Assembly: GCA_025350405.1 (NCBI GenBank)
Contig: JANXXX010000156.1
Coordinates: 1-59,146, forward strand
DNA: 59,146 bases
Direction: 5' to 3'
Source: Gallionella sp.
Lineage (GTDB): Bacteria; Pseudomonadota; Gammaproteobacteria; Burkholderiales; Gallionellaceae
The notes below the pieces were generated by a model. The model searched no databases, was not told the DNA's origin, and saw nothing but the letters and a program-made list of their open reading frames with translations. Shown one piece after another: positions 39,593 to 48,958 of this stretch; position 1 is the first letter of the stretch; every line of letters begins with the position of its first letter. A program made the position numbers and the translations under genes.

Positions 39593-40780
39593 ATGAAAAA
39601 TCACACCAATACGCATCAAGAACAGGCTGACATCGGGGCTTTTGAACCGGCACACCCGGAACGTTTTGCCGCTGCCCAAAAAAGCACCTGGGTGAGTATA
39701 GTCATCAATCTGGTGTTGACTTCTATTCAGGTAGTGGGAGGGTTTCTTGCACACTCACAGGCACTGATGGCCGATGGCCTGCATTCCTTGTCAGATTTGT
39801 TCTCCGATGTTCTGGTGCTATATGCGAATCGTCATGGCAACCGCCACGCCGATGCCGACCATCCGTACGGACATGCACGGATAGAAACCGCAGCGACGCT
39901 AATTCTGGGTACATTTTTGGCGATGCTGGGTGTGGTACTGTTGGTGGCTGCGGCCATGCGCTTGCAACACCCTGAAGCATTGCAAGCGGTCAGTCCGGTA
40001 GCACTGGCCATCGCCATCCTGGCGCTGATCGCAAAGGAAGGCATGTTTCGCTACATGCTGGCAGTGGCCAAACGGGTGCGTTCGCAAATGCTGGTCGCGA
40101 ACGCATGGCATGCGCGTTCGGACGCAGCATCATCACTGGTGGTCATCGTCGGGGTAATCGGCAACCTGCTCGGCTACACTTTTTTCGACCTGCTGGCGGC
40201 CGCAGTAGTCGGTGTGATGATCGCGCATATGGGCGGCAAGCTGGCTCTCGAAGCGATGGAGGAGCTCATCGACACGGGCTTGGACGCAGAAGAGGTCGAG
40301 GCGATACGGCAAACTTTGCTTAATACACACGGTGTACGTGGGATACATGAGCTACGCACGCGCAAGATGGCCGACAATGCGCTGGTCGACGCGCACATCA
40401 TGGTCGATCCCAAGATTAGCGTCTCGGAAGGTCATTTCATCGCCGAATCGGCGCGCCATGCCGTGCTCAAAAAACATCACGTGATGGATGTGATGGTGCA
40501 TATCGATCCAGAAGACGACATGCAGGCCAAACCGAATGCCCATCTACCCAGCCGCCCCGGCTTGCTGGCACATTTGGCGGAACGCTTGGATAATGTGGAC
40601 CTGGCCGATTATCGGGTAGTGTTCCACTATTTGGATGGCAAGGTCGATGCCGAGATATACTTGGATAACCAGCAGTCTGCTGAGCTGGCCAATACACTAC
40701 AGGCTCGCTGCAACGAGCTGCTGCGTGATGATGAGTTATTTCGTGACATACATATACATCGCAGTCACGCACAGAATTAG
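39593..40780 (+). CDS. CDF family cation efflux transporter
   Basis: A cation diffusion facilitator of about 395 residues that should export divalent metal ions by proton exchange. Six membrane segments are visible between about residues 30 and 215. Motifs are DGLHSLSDLFSDVLVLYA in TM2 and HPYGHARIETAATL after it, and HARSDAASSLVV in TM5; these supply the Asp/His metal-site residues. The cytoplasmic C-terminal domain is longer than usual, with a second ferredoxin-like region (about 300-390). The start is uncertain: ATGs at 39572 and 39542 are also in frame and none has a strong ribosome binding site. Metal specificity cannot be told. Confidence 0.88.
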   Translation: MKNHTNTHQEQADIGAFEPAHPERFAAAQKSTWVSIVINLVLTSIQVVGGFLAHSQALMADGLHSLSDLFSDVLVLYANRHGNRHADADHPYGHARIETAATLILGTFLAMLGVVLLVAAAMRLQHPEALQAVSPVALAIAILALIAKEGMFRYMLAVAKRVRSQMLVANAWHARSDAASSLVVIVGVIGNLLGYTFFDLLAAAVVGVMIAHMGGKLALEAMEELIDTGLDAEEVEAIRQTLLNTHGVRGIHELRTRKMADNALVDAHIMVDPKISVSEGHFIAESARHAVLKKHHVMDVMVHIDPEDDMQAKPNAHLPSRPGLLAHLAERLDNVDLADYRVVFHYLDGKVDAEIYLDNQQSAELANTLQARCNELLRDDELFRDIHIHRSHAQN

Positions 40781-40879
40781 TGCGTAAGTGTCCTAGCCAC
40801 GCTCTTTTTGGGTGCAAATTTTTGATGTGCTGCATAACAGGCTTGTGGCACAATAACGTTCCGCTATGCAGATTAGCGG

Positions 40880-40895
40880 TGGCATGCTTTCTGCA
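40880..40895 (+). promoter_or_regulatory. Sigma54 promoter of glnA
   Basis: TGGCATGCTTTCTGCA matches the -24/-12 consensus TGGCAC-N5-TTGCA with two substitutions. The GG and GC dinucleotides have exact spacing. It lies 56 bp before the glnA start. Since ntrB and ntrC follow downstream, NtrC-dependent activation under nitrogen limitation is expected. I could not define clear NtrC binding sites upstream. Confidence 0.75.
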
Positions 40896-40950
40896 TTTAG
40901 AATCTTTGGGGTTTTGGTTAGCTTTTTAATTTGATGTTTGGGAGAACGTT

Positions 40951-42366
40951 ATGTCGATGTCGGCAAATGATGTATTAAAAATGATTAAAGACCGCGAAGT
41001 TAAATTCGTGGATTTCCGTTTCACTGATACACGCGGTAAAGAGCAGCACGTAGGCGTGCCAGCCAAATATGTCGGGATGGAGAAATTCGAAGACGGTCAT
41101 GCCTTCGATGGATCTTCTATTGCCGGTTGGAAAGGCATCCAGGCTTCAGATATGTTGCTGATGCCAGATCCGGCGACTGCTTACCTCGATCCGTTCATGG
41201 ATGAGAATACCCTAGTGATTACCTGCGATGTGATCGAGCCGACCGATGGCAAGGGTTACGACCGTGACCCCCGCTCTATCGCCAAGCGCGCCGAGGCATA
41301 CCTGAAATCAACCGGAATCGGCGATACCGCCTATTTTGGTCCGGAGCCAGAATTTTTCATTTTCGATTCGGTGAATTGGCATGTCGACATGTCCGGATGC
41401 TCACTCAAGATCAATTCCGAAGAGGCAGCCTGGGCTACCGGTGAAAAATTTGATGGCGGCAATACCGGCCATCGCCCGATGGTGAAGGGCGGTTACTTCC
41501 CGGTTCCACCGGTCGACAGCCTGAACGACATCCGCGCCGCGATGTGCCTGGCTTTGGAAGACATTGGCATTGAAGTCGAAGTGCATCATCACGAAGTGGC
41601 GACCGCCGGCCAGTGCGAGATCGGCACCAAGTTCAATACCTTGGTGCGCCGCGCTGACCAGACGCAGGCTCTGAAGTACGTGGTGCATAATGTTGCGCAT
41701 CAATACGGTAAGACTGCCACATTCATGCCCAAGCCCATCGTTGGCGACAACGGTTCCGGCATGCACGTGCACCAGTCGATCTGGAAAGGCGGCAAGAACC
41801 TGTTCGCCGGCAACGGTTATGCAGGCCTGTCAGAATTGGCGCTTTACTATATAGGTGGAATCATCAAGCACGCCAAGGCGCTGAATGCGATCACCAATCC
41901 TGGCACGAACTCCTACAAGCGTCTGGTTCCACACTATGAAGCACCAGTGAAGCTGGCTTATTCGGCGAAAAATCGCTCTGCTTCGATCCGCATTCCTCAC
42001 GTGCCCAACGAGAAGGCGCGCCGCATCGAGACCCGCTTCCCGGATCCGTCCGCCAACCCTTACATGTGCTTTGCGGCATTGATGATGGCTGGTCTGGATG
42101 GCATTCAGAACAAGATTCATCCTGGCGATCCAGCCGACAAGAACCTGTATGACCTGCCGCCGGAAGAAGATGCAAAGATCCCTACCGTATGTGCTTCGCT
42201 GGATGAAGCCTTGGCTAACCTCGATAAGGATCGCGAGTTCCTGACCCGCGGTGGAGTGTTCTCTAACGATTTCATTGATGCTTACATTACATTGAAAATG
42301 GAAGAGGTTAACCGCGTACGCATGACGACCCACCCGGTGGAATTTGATATGTACTACAGTCTCTGA
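40951..42366 (+). CDS. glnA: Glutamine synthetase, type I
   Basis: GlnA makes glutamine from glutamate and ammonium with ATP. The protein is 471 residues. Signature segments are FDGSSIAGW near the start, [10 protein letters not shown], the ATP-binding [19 protein letters not shown], and [17 protein letters not shown]. The adenylylation-site tyrosine is Y400 in NLYDLPPE, so activity is probably controlled by GlnE. A GGGAGA ribosome binding site precedes the ATG, and a second ATG two codons later is also possible. A sigma54 promoter lies upstream and a strong terminator follows, so it can be transcribed alone. Confidence 0.98.
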   Translation: MSMSANDVLKMIKDREVKFVDFRFTDTRGKEQHVGVPAKYVGMEKFEDGHAFDGSSIAGWKGIQASDMLLMPDPATAYLDPFMDENTLVITCDVIEPTDGKGYDRDPRSIAKRAEAYLKSTGIGDTAYFGPEPEFFIFDSVNWHVDMSGCSLKINSEEAAWATGEKFDGGNTGHRPMVKGGYFPVPPVDSLNDIRAAMCLALEDIGIEVEVHHHEVATAGQCEIGTKFNTLVRRADQTQALKYVVHNVAHQYGKTATFMPKPIVGDNGSGMHVHQSIWKGGKNLFAGNGYAGLSELALYYIGGIIKHAKALNAITNPGTNSYKRLVPHYEAPVKLAYSAKNRSASIRIPHVPNEKARRIETRFPDPSANPYMCFAALMMAGLDGIQNKIHPGDPADKNLYDLPPEEDAKIPTVCASLDEALANLDKDREFLTRGGVFSNDFIDAYITLKMEEVNRVRMTTHPVEFDMYYSL

Positions 42367-42384
42367 GTTAGCAGTTCCAGCAAT

Positions 42385-42419
42385 AAAACAAAACGGGGCT
42401 TGCGCCCCGTTTTGTTTTA
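42385..42419 (+). terminator. Rho-independent terminator of glnA
   Basis: A long stem (AAAACAAAACGGGGC with GCCCCGTTTTGTTTT) around a TTGC loop starts about 18 bp after the glnA stop. The A/T-rich flanks could terminate in both directions. It separates glnA from the DUF4124-ntrB-ntrC genes, although read-through is possible. Confidence 0.9.
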
Positions 42420-42487
42420 ATCAGCAAATGTTTGTCTGTACCAGATGCTTATCCTATACTGGCTGTGTAATTTATCGGGAACCGAAC

Positions 42488-42949
42488 ATGAAACCTGGAT
42501 ATTTGTTTGCCGCGTTGTGCATCTGTCCGATGTTGGCGCAAGCTGAAATCTATAAGGCAGTCGATGAAAATGGGCATGTTACATATTCAAGTGCTCCAAT
42601 CAAGGGAGGCAAGAAATTGAATCTGGAACCTCTGCCTACCATGAAGCCAACCTTGCCCGCTTCCGCAGGTTTTCCTAAGGTGGATAATCAAACGCAAAGA
42701 GGGCGAGATGAAACACGCCGCAAGATTTTGCAGGACGAGTTGACTGCCGAGGAGAAGTTGCTTGAAGAGGCCAATCAGAATTTGAAGGAAGCCGAATCGA
42801 ACCCGGAAGTTTTCAAGAGAGCAGACGGGCAAACTTATCGTAATGTCGCAAAGTACGAAGAGAAGATCAAGCCGCTACAAGAGCAGGTGGATTTGCATAA
42901 AAAGAATATAGAAGCGCTGAAGACTGAGCTGTCCAGGTTGCAGAAATAA
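42488..42949 (+). CDS. DUF4124 domain protein between glnA and ntrB
   Basis: A 153-residue exported protein of unknown function. I chose the ATG at 42488 because it has a GGGAA ribosome binding site and gives a signal peptide (MKPGYLFAALCICPMLAQA); the frame is open further upstream through the glnA terminator. The mature protein begins EIYKAVDENGHVTYSSAPIKGG, the DUF4124 motif. The C-terminal half (from about residue 75) is strongly charged and predicts a coiled coil. It resembles the protein at 33765-34379 in layout. It lies 40 bp before ntrB on the same strand. Confidence 0.85.
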   Translation: MKPGYLFAALCICPMLAQAEIYKAVDENGHVTYSSAPIKGGKKLNLEPLPTMKPTLPASAGFPKVDNQTQRGRDETRRKILQDELTAEEKLLEEANQNLKEAESNPEVFKRADGQTYRNVAKYEEKIKPLQEQVDLHKKNIEALKTELSRLQK

Positions 42950-42989
42950 TCATCACAACGTCTGGCATGTTTTCTGCTTAGTTAACATT

Positions 42990-44030
42990 ATGCCCGACCT
43001 TACCTATCTCACACTGGAGTATTTGGCGACTGCCGTTATCCTGCTGGATGATGAGTCGCGCATCACCTATCTCAATCCGGCCGCGGAAAATTTGTTTGAT
43101 GTGAGCGGGAAAAATTTGCTCGGGCATCCGCTGCAACAAGTGTTCACACACACCGAGCAATTGGCCAGTGCGATGCAGCAAGCGGTGCAAAACAACGCCT
43201 GCTATATCGAGCATGATCTGACACTGGGCACACATGCGCACGGCAAGCTGCAACTGCGTTGCGCTGCTACCCCGCTGCAATTCGGCAAACGATATTTGCT
43301 GCTCGAATTTCATGCCATAGACAGACCCTTGAAGCTGGCACGCGAAGAGCAAATGCTGGATCAGACGCAGGCCAACCGCCTGCTGTTGCGCAATCTCGCG
43401 CACGAGATCAAGAACCCGCTCGGCGGTATACGCGGTGCGGCACAGTTGCTCGAGCAGGAATTGGAAAAACCGGCTTTGCGCGAATACACCCAGGTCATCG
43501 TGCAAGAGGCGGATCGGCTGCGCTCGCTGATGGAAAAATTGCTCGCACCGCAAAATGCCTCGCACTATAGCGCGCTCAACATACACGAAGTGTTGGAGCG
43601 AGTGCGCAGTGTGCTGCTGGCGGAAATGCCGGAAGGCCTGACTATACAACGCGACTACGACCTCAGTCTGCCCACGCTGGTCGGGGATAAGGAGCAGTTG
43701 ATACAAGCCATGCTCAACATCGTGCGCAACGCTGCGCAGGCAATGCAAGGCAAGGGGAGCATCATTTTGCGCACCCGCATTGCACGCCAGGTGACCCTGA
43801 TCAAACGCCGCCATCGTTTGGCGGTGATGGTGCAGATCATCGACAACGGCCCGGGCATTCCGCCAGAATTGCGCGACAAGATTTTCTATCCGCTGGTGTC
43901 GGGACGCGCCGAAGGGCATGGCTTGGGGCTGACGCTGGCGCAGGACTTCGTCAGCCAGCACCACGGCATGATCGAATTCGACAGCGAACCCGGGCGCACC
44001 TGTTTTACTGTGCTGCTTCCTCTACCCTGA
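42990..44030 (+). CDS. glnL: Nitrogen regulation sensor kinase NtrB
   Basis: NtrB phosphorylates or dephosphorylates NtrC under control of PII proteins. The protein is 346 residues and soluble. An N-terminal PAS domain (about 8-115) has AVILLDDESRITYLNPAAENLF. The phosphoacceptor motif is LAHEIKNPLGGIRGAAQLLEQ with H138. The ATPase domain has MLNIVRNAAQAM, DNGPGIP and GHGLGLTLAQDFV. All key residues are present. ntrC follows 16 bp later, and glnA and glnK are also in this window. Confidence 0.95.
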   Translation: MPDLTYLTLEYLATAVILLDDESRITYLNPAAENLFDVSGKNLLGHPLQQVFTHTEQLASAMQQAVQNNACYIEHDLTLGTHAHGKLQLRCAATPLQFGKRYLLLEFHAIDRPLKLAREEQMLDQTQANRLLLRNLAHEIKNPLGGIRGAAQLLEQELEKPALREYTQVIVQEADRLRSLMEKLLAPQNASHYSALNIHEVLERVRSVLLAEMPEGLTIQRDYDLSLPTLVGDKEQLIQAMLNIVRNAAQAMQGKGSIILRTRIARQVTLIKRRHRLAVMVQIIDNGPGIPPELRDKIFYPLVSGRAEGHGLGLTLAQDFVSQHHGMIEFDSEPGRTCFTVLLPLP

Positions 44031-44046
44031 CTAATTGGTGACTAAT

Positions 44047-45450
44047 ATGAAACATCCTGTCTGGATTATTGATGACGACCGCTCGATACGCTGGGTGCTG
44101 GAGAAATCGCTGACGCGCGAAAATATCGAGTTCAAGAGTTTTGCCTCCGCGGATGATGCGTTACGTGCGCTGAAAAATGACCTGCCACAGGTGGTCGTCA
44201 GCGATATCCGTATGCCCGGCAGTTCGGGGCTGGATTTTTTGCAGACGCTGCATCAGCGCCATCCGCTCATTCCCGTCATCATCATGACCGCTTATTCCGA
44301 TCTGGAAAGCGCCGTCTCGGCATTTCAGGGCGGCGCGTTTGAATATCTGCCCAAGCCATTTGATGTCAACCATGCGATAGAGTTGATCCGTCGTGCCCTG
44401 GAGCAAAGCCGGCACAAAACAGATGATGCCGAGCAGGTTGAAGTGGCTGCGGATATTTTGGGACAGGCTCCTGCGATGCAGGAAGTTTTTCGCGCCATCG
44501 GCAGGCTGTCGCAATCGCACGCGACCGTGCTGATCAATGGCGAATCGGGTACCGGCAAGGAATTGGTGGCAAGAGCGTTGCACCGCCATAGCTCGCGCGC
44601 CGACAAACCGTTCATCGCCATCAACACCGCCGCGATCCCCAAGGATCTGCTTGAATCGGAATTGTTCGGACATGAACGCGGTGCGTTCACCGGTGCGGCG
44701 GCGACCCGGCAAGGGCGTTTCGAGCAGGCCGAGGGCGGCACGCTGTTCCTCGATGAGATCGGCGATATGCCACCCGATCTGCAAACGCGTTTATTGCGCG
44801 TGCTGTCAGACGGAAACTTTTATCGTGTCGGCGGACACCAGCCGATCAAGGCCAACGTGCGCATCATCACTGCCACGCATCAGAATCTGGATGAGCGGGT
44901 CAAGCAGGGTTTGTTTCGCGAGGACCTGTTCCATCGCCTGAATGTGATCAGGTTGCGCCTGCCGCCGCTACGCGAACGGCGCGAGGACATTCCGCTGCTG
45001 GCAAAATACTTCCTGCAAAAAAGCGCGCGCGAACTGGCGGTCGAGCAGAAGCAGTTCAGCGATGCGACATTGCAACATCTCAGCGCGCAGGATTTTCCCG
45101 GCAACGTGCGGCAACTGGAAAATCTTTGTCACTGGCTGACCGTGATGACACCCTCGCAGACAGTCGAGATCGCCGATCTGCCTCCGGAATGGCGCGGGGG
45201 ATCGCCTGTGAATGCATCATCGAGTGGCGATTGGAGTACGGCATTGGCGCAACAAGCAGCACTGTCGCTTCAGCGCGGCGATGAGCGCATCATGGATACG
45301 CTAACCGCACAGTTCGAGCGTACCTTGATCCAGCAAGCGTTACAGCACACCAATGGCCGACGCATCGAAGCCGCCACGCTGCTTGGTATCGGACGCAATA
45401 CGCTGACGCGCAAGATTCAGGAGCTGGGATTGGACGATCAAAGCGAGTAG
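44047..45450 (+). CDS. glnG: Nitrogen response regulator NtrC
   Basis: NtrC activates sigma54 promoters when nitrogen is scarce. From the ATG at 44047 it is 467 residues and begins MKHPVWIIDDDRSIRWVLEK, the usual NtrC start; TTG and GTG codons a few bases upstream are also in frame. The receiver domain has phosphoacceptor D53 in VVSDIRMPG. The AAA+ domain has Walker A GESGTGKE and the sigma54-contact loop GAFTGA. The C-terminal Fis-type DNA-binding helices end the protein (GRRIEAATLLGIGRNTLTRKIQELG). Likely targets are the sigma54 promoters before glnA and before the barrel-glnK-amtB operon. Confidence 0.96.
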   Translation: MKHPVWIIDDDRSIRWVLEKSLTRENIEFKSFASADDALRALKNDLPQVVVSDIRMPGSSGLDFLQTLHQRHPLIPVIIMTAYSDLESAVSAFQGGAFEYLPKPFDVNHAIELIRRALEQSRHKTDDAEQVEVAADILGQAPAMQEVFRAIGRLSQSHATVLINGESGTGKELVARALHRHSSRADKPFIAINTAAIPKDLLESELFGHERGAFTGAAATRQGRFEQAEGGTLFLDEIGDMPPDLQTRLLRVLSDGNFYRVGGHQPIKANVRIITATHQNLDERVKQGLFREDLFHRLNVIRLRLPPLRERREDIPLLAKYFLQKSARELAVEQKQFSDATLQHLSAQDFPGNVRQLENLCHWLTVMTPSQTVEIADLPPEWRGGSPVNASSSGDWSTALAQQAALSLQRGDERIMDTLTAQFERTLIQQALQHTNGRRIEAATLLGIGRNTLTRKIQELGLDDQSE

Positions 45451-45514
45451 GTCGCTTTCCGAAGCCGCATCCAAAAAACAGCAGGAGGGCTCTTTGTGAA
45501 GCATGCAACGCGAT

Positions 45515-46585
45515 TTAATGCAGCTTTACGCAGTTGCCGTGAAGTTTCTGCTCCGTTAGCAAGCCTTGCACAACAAGTTCTTCATAGGCATGAACCTGGT
45601 TTCGACCGTGCTCTTTGGCGAAATAAAGTGCCAGGTCAGCGCGGTGGGTGGCTTCTGCAGGTGATTCATCCGCGCGAATCGAGGCGACACCGATGCTGGC
45701 CGTAATATGCCCTACTTGTGGAAATTGGTAGTTCTTTATTTTGGTGCGAAATCTGTCCAGAACGATTTTCGCCTGATTGGTATCTATATCGGCGAGGAGT
45801 GCTACAAATTCTTCTCCGCCATAGCGGAATAGTTGGTCGTTTTCACGAAAAGAATCCTTCATCAAGTTTGCGAACAATTGCAATACATCGTCTCCATGGA
45901 TGTGCCCGAACGAATCGTTGACCTGCTTAAAGTGGTCAATGTCAAATACAGCAAGGCAATAGCCTTCCGATGATTTGTCCGAGGTGCGCCGATGTTTGTT
46001 CTGTAGTGTGCGAATTATCTTGATTATTTGCGTAGTCAGCGTTTTACGATTCAATAAACCTGTGAGGTTGTCGCGTTCGTTATCAGCAAGGAGTGAAAGA
46101 AAATTTTGATGGAAATCCAGCAGTAGCGGAAGAACCCGCTGGGTATGAATATCGTTGCAGGCGTTTTCTACCTGACAAAATACTGAAACTTCTCCATTCG
46201 CACCCCGCAATGGCAAAACCAAATTCTTTTCGCGTTTTGCTGATCCTTGAAACATGTCTGCCACGCTGGACTTTGAAAGCTGCTCAACGAGCAGTGGGCT
46301 TGAGGAGAGCGAGAATGGTTTAGTACCCAATTTTTTCTGCGGGACAATCTCACTACCAATGAAGTGCAAAATAGGAATAACCGATGTTTCGCTATTCGAC
46401 GTTATTAAACGATAGAAGGTTAAGGCTTTTGCGTCAGTCAAACGACTGATGATGCGCGCAAAAGATGTTTCAAGGGTAAGTTTATCACGCTGTTTGACCA
46501 TTTCCACAATTGAAGCAAGCAGCTCCTCGACTTGCTGGTCTTCAGGCGATAATTCGAGTTGGAAATTAGATTGCGGGATATTCAC
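45515..46585 (-). CDS. Diguanylate cyclase with GAF-like sensor
   Basis: This protein makes cyclic di-GMP. It has 356 residues and no membrane segment. Residues about 25-165 resemble a GAF-type sensory domain. The GGDEF domain starts with DNLTGLLNRKTL near residue 172 and carries the active-site motif GGEEF at 256-260. An inhibitory I-site RxxD is present five residues before it (RENDQLFRYGGEEF), so product feedback is expected. It is convergent with ntrC and lies downstream of mpl on the minus strand with a 15-bp gap. The signal it senses is unknown. Confidence 0.93.
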   Translation of the reverse strand: MNIPQSNFQLELSPEDQQVEELLASIVEMVKQRDKLTLETSFARIISRLTDAKALTFYRLITSNSETSVIPILHFIGSEIVPQKKLGTKPFSLSSSPLLVEQLSKSSVADMFQGSAKREKNLVLPLRGANGEVSVFCQVENACNDIHTQRVLPLLLDFHQNFLSLLADNERDNLTGLLNRKTLTTQIIKIIRTLQNKHRRTSDKSSEGYCLAVFDIDHFKQVNDSFGHIHGDDVLQLFANLMKDSFRENDQLFRYGGEEFVALLADIDTNQAKIVLDRFRTKIKNYQFPQVGHITASIGVASIRADESPAEATHRADLALYFAKEHGRNQVHAYEELVVQGLLTEQKLHGNCVKLH

Positions 46586-46600
46586 GTTGTGGAGTCCTTA

Positions 46601-47944
46601 TTATTTTTTGAACTGGATTAAAAGTTTTTCATGTATTCCGCCGAAGCTACCGTTGCTCATCACCAGGACGTGGTCGCCGCGACGCGCCGCCGCGGTGATC
46701 TTGCCGATCAACACACCAATATCTTCCTCGACGATCGCTTTACTGCCCAATGGCGTCAGCGCGCCGTGCGCATCCCAGCCAAGATTGCCAGAATAACAGA
46801 ATATCAAGTCAGCGTCCTTCAGGCTGCCAGGTAGGGCGTCTTTCATCACGCCGAGTTTCATCGTGTTGGAGCGCGGCTCCAGTACTGCCAGTATCCGTGC
46901 CTCGCCGACCTTGCGGCGCAGTCCGGCGATGGTGGTATCTATTGCAGTGGGATGGTGCGCGAAGTCGTCATAAACGGTAATACCGTTTACTGTGCCGCGC
47001 ACTTCCATGCGCCGCTTCACATTCTTGAACTCGCCAAGGGCAGCCAGGCCTTGCGCGATGGGTACACCTGAATGGCGCGCGGCAGCGAGAGCGGCTAGCG
47101 CGTTCTGGCGGTTATGTTCGCCGAGCAGTTCCCAATTCAGGGCACCTTGCATTTTGCCGTGCAACATCACGCGGTTGTCGTTATCGATCTGCCAACCATC
47201 GTCTGTGCCGAAGCGTTCCACCGGAGTCCAGCAACCGCGCTGCAGCACACGGTCCAATGAGGCTTCGCGCCCATTGCTGACAATCAGGCCGTTGCCGGGG
47301 ACAGTGCGTACCAGATGATGGAACTGCGTTTCAATTGAAGAGAGATCGGGGAAGATGTCGGCGTGGTCGAACTCGAGATTGTTGAGTATCGCGGTGCGCG
47401 GATGGTAATGCACGAACTTGGAACGCTTGTCGAAGAACGCAGTGTCGTATTCGTCGGCTTCGATCACGAAGAATGGCGTATCGGTGATACGCGCCGAGAT
47501 GCCGAAATTCTGCGGCACACCGCCGATCAGAAAGCCGGGATTCAATCCTGCATATTCCAGTATCCAGGCCAGCATCGCGCTGGTGGTGGTCTTGCCGTGC
47601 GTACCCGCTACCGCGAGCACCCACTTGTCCCGCAGCAGTGTGTCCGCCAGCCATTGCGGGCCGGAGACGTAGGGCAGGTTGCGATTGAGGATTTCCTCCA
47701 TCAGCGGATTGCCGCGCGACACCACGTTGCCGATGACGTATACATCCGGCATGAGGTCGAGCTGTTCGATGCCGAAGCCTTCGGTCAGTGCAATGCCTTG
47801 CGCTTCCAGTTGCGTGCTCATCGGCGGATAGACGTTGGCATCGCAGCCGGTGACGCGATAACCCGCCTGCTTGGCGATGGCCGCGATGCCACCCATGAAG
47901 GTGCCGCAGATGCCGAGGATGTGTATGTGCTTTGCTTGGCTCAT
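46601..47944 (-). CDS. mpl: Murein tripeptide ligase Mpl
   Basis: Mpl attaches recycled L-Ala-gamma-D-Glu-meso-DAP tripeptide to UDP-MurNAc in cell-wall recycling. The protein is 447 residues and begins KHIHILGICGTFMGGIAAIAKQAGYRVTGCD, a Mur ligase nucleotide-binding start. The ATP loop is AGTHGKTTTSAML. DEYDTAFFDKRSKFVHY and DDFAHHPTAI are further family segments. It lies four bases downstream of the DUF486 gene. The presence of Mpl fits a Gram-negative with meso-DAP peptidoglycan. Confidence 0.95.
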   Translation of the reverse strand: MSQAKHIHILGICGTFMGGIAAIAKQAGYRVTGCDANVYPPMSTQLEAQGIALTEGFGIEQLDLMPDVYVIGNVVSRGNPLMEEILNRNLPYVSGPQWLADTLLRDKWVLAVAGTHGKTTTSAMLAWILEYAGLNPGFLIGGVPQNFGISARITDTPFFVIEADEYDTAFFDKRSKFVHYHPRTAILNNLEFDHADIFPDLSSIETQFHHLVRTVPGNGLIVSNGREASLDRVLQRGCWTPVERFGTDDGWQIDNDNRVMLHGKMQGALNWELLGEHNRQNALAALAAARHSGVPIAQGLAALGEFKNVKRRMEVRGTVNGITVYDDFAHHPTAIDTTIAGLRRKVGEARILAVLEPRSNTMKLGVMKDALPGSLKDADLIFCYSGNLGWDAHGALTPLGSKAIVEEDIGVLIGKITAAARRGDHVLVMSNGSFGGIHEKLLIQFKK

Positions 47945-47947
47945 GGT

Positions 47948-48301
47948 TCAGGCTCTAAAAATAAAATAAACCGCGCCCATCAGACACAGCGCCGCATACA
48001 GATAATCCCACTTCAGCGGCTGGTTCATGTACAACACCGCGAACGGCACGAACACCGATAGCGTGATGATCTCCTGCATGATCTTCAACTGCCCGAGGCT
48101 GAGTTCGGTGTAGCCGATGCGGTTCGCGGGTACTTGCAACAGATACTCGAACAGCGCGATGCCCCAGCTCACCAGCGCCGCTACATACCACGGCGAGCTG
48201 GCGAGGTTTTTCAGGTGCCCGTACCAGGCGAAGGTCATGAACAGGTTGGAAACGGCGAGCATCAGCGCCGTGACCAGCAGGGGGTTGGAGATTTGGTTCA
48301 T
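47948..48301 (-). CDS. DUF486 family small membrane protein
   Basis: A 117-residue integral membrane protein with four predicted helices, roughly at 8-27, 38-55, 75-92 and 99-116. The sequence FMTFAWYGHLKN near the start and YTELSLGQLKIMQEIITLSVFVPFAV match the DUF486 family, which is related to small drug/metabolite transporters. Function and substrate are unknown. It begins just downstream of a short repeat region and is followed at once by mpl. Confidence 0.85.
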   Translation of the reverse strand: MNQISNPLLVTALMLAVSNLFMTFAWYGHLKNLASSPWYVAALVSWGIALFEYLLQVPANRIGYTELSLGQLKIMQEIITLSVFVPFAVLYMNQPLKWDYLYAALCLMGAVYFIFRA

Positions 48302-48385
48302 TGAAAATCAAAAATCGTTGTCCGCATAACCAGCGACTTGGCTGGCGCCTTTTGGCAGCTTAGTCGAATGGCTAGTAGTTTCATC

Positions 48386-48468
48386 AGATTACACAGATTT
48401 ACGCAGATTAAACCAATCTTGCGGGGCGGAATTTTGAATCTGCGTAATCTGCGTAATCTGTGTAATCT
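48386..48468. repeat. Imperfect inverted repeat of GATTAC/CAGATT units
   Basis: Positions 48386-48409 and 48446-48468 are reverse complements apart from one extra T in the left arm. Each arm is built of short AATCTG(C/T)GT units, and the right side has an additional unit at 48436-48445. The element lies between the FKBP and DUF486 genes. It resembles the element at 6669-6815 in plan but not in sequence. Confidence 0.55.
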
Positions 48469-48480
48469 ACGGTGAAGGAT

Positions 48481-48936
48481 TTATTGGACACCCAGCAACT
48501 CAACATCAAACACCAAAGTCGCGTTCGGAGGAATCGCCCCGCCCGCGCCGCGCGCGCCGTAACCCATGCTCGCGGGTATGACCAGCGTGCGCTGGCCGCC
48601 GATTTTCATGCCCTCGACACCCACGTCCCAGCCTTTGATGACACGGCCAGCGCCAAGCGGAAACACGAACGGTTCATTGCGGTCGCGCGAACTGTCGAAC
48701 TTTTTGCCGTGATGATCCGGTGCCGATGCATCGTACAGCCAGCCGGTGTAATGCACCGACACGTTTTTGCCAGCCGTCGCCAGATCACCCGTTCCCAGTT
48801 TTACATCAGTCTTGATCAGTTCAGTCATGTTGCTCGTCTCCGTGGTTTTTGCGGCTTGATCGGTACAAGCCGTTGTTGAAAGAATGCAGGCAGTTAACAG
48901 TAGTGCCAGCGGGAAAAGCAGGTGGAGTTTCTTCAT
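48481..48936 (-). CDS. FKBP-type peptidyl-prolyl isomerase, probable lipoprotein
   Basis: This enzyme speeds proline isomerisation during folding. The start at 48936 ([17 protein letters not shown]) has a GAGGAA ribosome binding site; the open frame extends into the upstream gene but would bury the signal. The 151-residue protein has lipobox-like sequences (LLTAC, STTAC), so it is likely lipid-anchored. The FKBP domain covers about residues 40-151: [41 protein letters not shown] and [28 protein letters not shown]. All main active-site residues appear intact. Confidence 0.92.
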   Translation of the reverse strand: MKKLHLLFPLALLLTACILSTTACTDQAAKTTETSNMTELIKTDVKLGTGDLATAGKNVSVHYTGWLYDASAPDHHGKKFDSSRDRNEPFVFPLGAGRVIKGWDVGVEGMKIGGQRTLVIPASMGYGARGAGGAIPPNATLVFDVELLGVQ

Positions 48937-48958
48937 CAGGTATTCCTCAAGATTAAAG

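Noticed and set aside
42978-43964. Open frame of 328 codons on the minus strand opposite ntrB
   Set aside because: It is Gln/His/Arg-rich and antisense to a kinase with all motifs intact.
45496-45705. GTG frame with an AGGAGG site after ntrC
   Set aside because: It is antisense to the diguanylate cyclase C-terminus, and the site is likely fortuitous.
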